This document shows, one piece after another, positions 7,521-10,129 of a stretch of 10,129 bases of DNA (position 1 is the first letter of the stretch; each line of letters starts with the position of its first letter). Made by a program: the position numbers and the translations under genes. Source of the stretch: Gammaproteobacteria bacterium. Lineage in GTDB: Bacteria > Pseudomonadota > Gammaproteobacteria > Granulosicoccales > Granulosicoccaceae. Under the pieces are notes generated by a model, which was not told the DNA's origin, made no database searches, and worked only from the letters and a program-made list of their open reading frames with translations. The stretch spans positions 1-10,129 of the forward strand of contig JAGRHW010000109.1 in assembly GCA_020444765.1 (NCBI GenBank). Direction: 5' to 3'.

Positions 7521-7561
7521 CCCGGATTTTCTGTCTCCACACAATCCGGACAAACCCGGAT
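7521..7561 (+). repeat. Three CCGGAT inverted/direct elements, candidate hairpins after the regulator gene
   Basis: CCCGGAT occurs at 7521-7527 and 7555-7561. The complement AATCCGG lies between them at 7543-7549. The middle element can pair with the left one (7 bp, 14-nt loop) or with the right one (6 bp, loop ACAAAC), so the two hairpins exclude each other. The position just after the regulator stop suits a transcript-end or attenuation structure, but no U-run follows, so an intrinsic terminator is not supported. Confidence 0.4.
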
Positions 7562-7752
7562 CGGCAGCCGCCGCCGACAGGGGTTTTGGACCGGCGCCTG
7601 ACGATTATTGTCGGGAATGCTGTTAGCATACCGGACCGCAGACAGCCGCCAAGCTGCGCCGTTCTGTAGCGAAACATGAGCGGATAAGCGTAGTATTGGC
7701 ATACTCGCGGTTCGACCTTCTCCGGACCGCCCGACAAGACACCAAGACAATT

Positions 7753-7759
7753 AAGGAGG
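7753..7759 (+). promoter_or_regulatory. Strong Shine-Dalgarno of the gamma-glutamyl ligase gene
   Basis: AAGGAGG is a near-perfect anti-16S match with 5 nt to the ATG at 7765. It fixes that ATG as the start in preference to an in-frame TTG at 7696, which would add 23 residues unlike the family N-terminus. Confidence 0.85.
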
Positions 7760-7764
7760 CGGCA

Positions 7765-9129
7765 ATGCCCGGACCGATGTCATTTGATGAATTGAAGGAA
7801 AACGTGAGCAACGGCTCCATCGATACGGTGCTGACCTGCATGGTCGATATGCAGGGCCGCTTACAGGGCAAGCGCTTTCTGGCCGCGCATTTCGTCGACA
7901 GCGCCTGGCAGGAAACCCATTGCTGCAATTACCTGCTGGCGACCGATCTGGACATGGCCACACCCGACGGCTATGCCGCCACCAGCTGGCAGGCCGGCTA
8001 CGGCGACTATGTCATGAAGCCCGATCTGAGCACCATCCGCCCCGTGCCCTGGCTGGACGGCACGGTGATGGTGCTCTGCGACGTACTCGATCATCACACG
8101 CACGAGCCGGTGCCGCATTCGCCCCGCGCTGTTTTAAGACGCCAGATCGCCCGCGTCGAGGCGCTGGGTCTGACGCCGATCATGGCGACCGAGCTGGAGT
8201 TTTTCCTGTTTGCCAAAAGCTATGACGAGATCGCCCGATCCGGCTACCGCGATCTGCAACCGATCAGCCTGTATAACGAGGATTATTCGATTTTGCAGAC
8301 CACCCGCGAAGAACACGTGATGCGCCCCTTGCGCAATCACCTCTACGCGGCCGGCATTCCGGTGGAAAACTCGAAAGGCGAAGCCGAGGCCGGTCAGGAA
8401 GAACTGAACATCAAGTATGCCCCCGCCATGGACACCGCCGATTACCATACGATCGCCAAGCACGCGACCAAGGAAATCGCCCAGCAGCAGGGACATGCCG
8501 CGAGCTTTTTACCCAAATGGCATGCCGACCGCGTGGGCTCCGCCGCGCATGTACACCAGTCCTTATGGAAAGACGGTAAAAACATCTTTCACGACCCTGA
8601 AGCTGAATTCGGCATGTCCGAACTGATGCGCCACTATCTGGCGGGGCTTATTCAATTTGCGCCGGACATGACGTTTTTCATGGCGCCTTACGTCAACAGC
8701 TACAAGCGCTTTGCCAAGGGCACATTCGCGCCGACCAAAACATCCTGGTCAGTGGATAACCGCACCGCCGGCTTCCGCCTCTGCGGCGCCGACAGCGCGG
8801 CGGTCAGGGTCGAGTGCCGAATTCCGGGCTCGGACATCAACCCCTACCTGGTGCTGGCCGCGCAACTGGCCGCCGGGCTGGCCGGCGTAGAACAGAAGAT
8901 CGAGCTGGCGCCACCCTCGACAGGCGATCTGTACACAGCCGAAAAAGCCGGCGAGATCCCGAAAAACCTGCGCGACGCCAGCGAAACCCTGAATAACTCA
9001 AGCATGTTACGCGCGGCGATGGGCGACGATGTCATCGACCACTACGGCCGCTGCGCCAGCTGGGAACTGGAAGAATTTGACCGCGTGGTCACCGACTATG
9101 AAATTATCCGTGGATTTGAAAGGTCCTGA
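7765..9129 (+). CDS. Glutamine synthetase-family gamma-glutamyl-amine ligase (GlnA4/PuuA-like)
   Basis: 454 residues with the complete glutamine synthetase fold. The N-terminal beta-grasp part has VDMQGRLQGKRF (27-38). The catalytic part has metal ligands in TELEFFLF (142-149, E143 and E145) and EAGQEELN (208-215), the ATP/glutamate motif SAAHVHQSL (259-267), the arginine motif NSYKRFAKGTFAPTKTSWS (311-329), DNRTAGFRL (331-339), and the C-terminal RVECRIPGSDINPYL (348-362). It differs from housekeeping GlnA: the DGSS ammonium-site motif is replaced, and NYLLATDLDM...DGY (55-70) with GYRDLQP...YNEDYS (160-175) recall ligases that add glutamate to organic amines. From memory the closest pattern is the actinobacterial GlnA4 type (gamma-glutamylethanolamide synthetase); polyamine ligases (PuuA) are the alternative. 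Expected reaction: amine + glutamate + ATP to a gamma-glutamylamide. The aldehyde dehydrogenase gene follows 5 nt later, as in gamma-glutamylation pathways. The amine substrate is uncertain. Confidence 0.88.
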   Translation: MPGPMSFDELKENVSNGSIDTVLTCMVDMQGRLQGKRFLAAHFVDSAWQETHCCNYLLATDLDMATPDGYAATSWQAGYGDYVMKPDLSTIRPVPWLDGTVMVLCDVLDHHTHEPVPHSPRAVLRRQIARVEALGLTPIMATELEFFLFAKSYDEIARSGYRDLQPISLYNEDYSILQTTREEHVMRPLRNHLYAAGIPVENSKGEAEAGQEELNIKYAPAMDTADYHTIAKHATKEIAQQQGHAASFLPKWHADRVGSAAHVHQSLWKDGKNIFHDPEAEFGMSELMRHYLAGLIQFAPDMTFFMAPYVNSYKRFAKGTFAPTKTSWSVDNRTAGFRLCGADSAAVRVECRIPGSDINPYLVLAAQLAAGLAGVEQKIELAPPSTGDLYTAEKAGEIPKNLRDASETLNNSSMLRAAMGDDVIDHYGRCASWELEEFDRVVTDYEIIRGFERS

Positions 9130-9134
9130 AAACC

Positions 9135-10129
9135 ATGACTAAAACCATTAAATGTATTTCCCCGATCGACGGCTCGATCTATGTCGAACGGCCTGTGCTC
9201 AGCGCCGAAGCCGCCAGGCAGGCAGTTGGCAAGGGACGCGCCGCGCAACGGGCCTGGGCCGCCCGACCCTTGTCCGAACGTATCGAGCTGGTTCTCAAAG
9301 GCGTTGAAAACGTCGGCGCCATGAATGACGAGATCGTCCCCGAGCTTGCCCACCAGATGGGCCGACCGGTCCGTTACGGCGGGGAATTCGGCGGCTTTCG
9401 CGAGCGCTCCGTCTACATGGCGGAAATCGCCGAACAGGCACTCGCGCCGATCATGCTGGAAGATTCTGATGTCTTCAAACGCTATATCGCCCGTGAACCG
9501 CAAGGTCTGGTGCTGGTCATAGCGCCCTGGAATTACCCGTTTATGACCGCCATCAACACCGTTGCTCCGGCGCTGATCGCCGGCAATACGGTCATGCTGA
9601 AACATGCAAGCCAGACCCCGCTTGTCGGCGAGCGCATGGCGCAGGCTTTTCATGCGGCCGGTGTTCCCGAAGACGTGTTCCAGAATGTTTTTCTGGATCA
9701 CGCCAGCACTTCGGAACTGATTGCCGCCAAATCATTCGATTTTGTGAATTTTACCGGTTCGGTCAATGGCGGTCGCGCCATCGAACAGGCTGCGGCCGGT
9801 ACTTTCACCGGCATCGGCCTGGAACTCGGCGGCAAGGACCCCGGTTACGTAATGCAAGACGCGGACCTCGACGCGGCGGTCGATACACTGATCGACGCGG
9901 CCATGTATAACGCCGGGCAATGCTGCTGCGGTATCGAACGCATCTATGTGCAGGAATCCCTGTTCGACCGTTTTATCGACAAGGCCGTGAGCATTGTCTC
10001 GGCCTATAAACTCGGCAATCCGCTGGCGCAGGAAACCACCCTCGGGCCGATGGCTCAGGAGCGCTTTGCCAACGAGGTTCGCAGCCAGATCTCCGATGCG
10101 GTGGCCGCGGGCGCCAAAACGCTGATCGA
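9135..10129 (+). CDS. NAD(P)-dependent aldehyde dehydrogenase (3' end cut by window edge)
   Basis: Partial: 331 codons before the window ends, against about 450-490 in full-length members. The catalytic framework is visible: APWNYPF (130-136) with oxyanion asparagine N133, VMLKHASQTP (153-162) with cofactor-binding K156, FTGSVNGG (206-213), general base E230 in LELGGKDP, and catalytic cysteine in NAGQCCCG (259-266), probably C264 by analogy with the CCC triplet of ALDH2. The residue equivalent to the ribose-binding glutamate of strictly NAD-dependent enzymes (KPSE) is serine (S159), as in some semialdehyde dehydrogenases, so cofactor preference is open. It starts 5 nt after the ligase stop, with AAAGG about 11 nt before the ATG, and is surely co-transcribed. 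Likely role: oxidation of the aldehyde of a gamma-glutamyl-protected amino alcohol or diamine, as PuuC does in the putrescine pathway. It could instead be a betaine- or semialdehyde-type enzyme. Confidence 0.9.
   Translation, partial: MTKTIKCISPIDGSIYVERPVLSAEAARQAVGKGRAAQRAWAARPLSERIELVLKGVENVGAMNDEIVPELAHQMGRPVRYGGEFGGFRERSVYMAEIAEQALAPIMLEDSDVFKRYIAREPQGLVLVIAPWNYPFMTAINTVAPALIAGNTVMLKHASQTPLVGERMAQAFHAAGVPEDVFQNVFLDHASTSELIAAKSFDFVNFTGSVNGGRAIEQAAAGTFTGIGLELGGKDPGYVMQDADLDAAVDTLIDAAMYNAGQCCCGIERIYVQESLFDRFIDKAVSIVSAYKLGNPLAQETTLGPMAQERFANEVRSQISDAVAAGAKTLI

Larger units (their letters stand above)
7515..7764. other. 250-bp intergenic region between regulator and gamma-glutamyl ligase genes
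   Basis: No coding sequence is convincing here. The region holds three CCGGAT-type elements near its left end, a short 5-bp dyad (AGTAT-TGGC-ATACT, 7692-7705), and the strong ribosome site of the next gene. The words TTAGCATAC (7623-7631) and TTGGCATAC (7696-7704) recur and could be regulator half-sites. I could not pick a credible -35/-10 pair or a sigma54 site, so whether the ligase gene has its own promoter is unresolved. Confidence 0.6.

Noticed and set aside
7518..7601. A 27-codon reading frame (MPGFSV...) just after the regulator stop
   Set aside because: No ribosome site, arginine/glycine-rich composition typical of random GC-rich sequence, and it runs through the CCGGAT repeats.
7698..7711. 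Possible sigma54 promoter (TGGCAT...) before the ligase gene
   Set aside because: The required GC at the -12 element is absent at the correct 10-bp spacing from the GG.
7696..7764. N-terminal extension of the ligase gene from an in-frame TTG
   Set aside because: The ATG at 7765 has a near-perfect Shine-Dalgarno at ideal spacing and gives the family-like N-terminus; the extension has neither.
1..10129. CRISPR arrays, tRNA/rRNA genes, insertion sequences, phage or defence genes
   Set aside because: I saw no regular spaced repeats, cloverleaf-like sequence, transposase motifs or terminal inverted repeats; coding density and composition look uniform.

Overview
The window reads as a catabolic and uptake locus of a Gram-negative proteobacterium. 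GC content is moderate (roughly 55% by eye), the binding protein is periplasmic, and gene junctions are tight and overlapping. A marine or halotolerant gammaproteobacterium would fit, but no rRNA, tRNA or other taxonomic marker is present, so that placement is a guess.

Left two thirds (positions 1-6542, minus strand): a five-gene operon, read right to left. It encodes a periplasmic betaine-type substrate-binding protein, a ProV-like ATPase, an unusually long ProW-like permease made of two fused permease units, a choline/ethanolamine-kinase-like phosphotransferase, and a dimethylglycine/sarcosine-dehydrogenase-type flavoprotein cut by the left window edge. Junctions are a 2 or 20 nt gap (depending on the ATPase start), a 4 nt overlap (ATGA), a 1 nt overlap (TGATG), and a 4 or 16 nt gap. 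This strongly suggests one transcript.

Positions 6543-6746 form a divergent control region. It is AT-rich and holds a plausible sigma70 promoter for the operon, a perfect tandem 8-bp repeat just downstream of its -10, and an 18-bp dyad just upstream of its -35. To its right, on the plus strand, is a DeoR-family regulator (6747-7514). After a 250-bp gap with CCGGAT inverted repeats comes a glutamine-synthetase-family gamma-glutamyl ligase (7765-9129) with a textbook Shine-Dalgarno. An aldehyde dehydrogenase follows 5 nt later and is cut by the right edge.

How the genes may work together (inference): the ABC system imports a methylated amine or amino alcohol, and the flavoprotein oxidatively N-demethylates it, passing one-carbon units to tetrahydrofolate. 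The gamma-glutamyl ligase could then cap the resulting primary amine, ethanolamine being a candidate, so that the aldehyde dehydrogenase can oxidise the protected aldehyde. The kinase may phosphorylate an imported amino alcohol, and the product could be the effector for the DeoR regulator, whose family usually senses phosphorylated metabolites. Each family is recognisable. The combination, and the substrate it implies, is what deserves attention.
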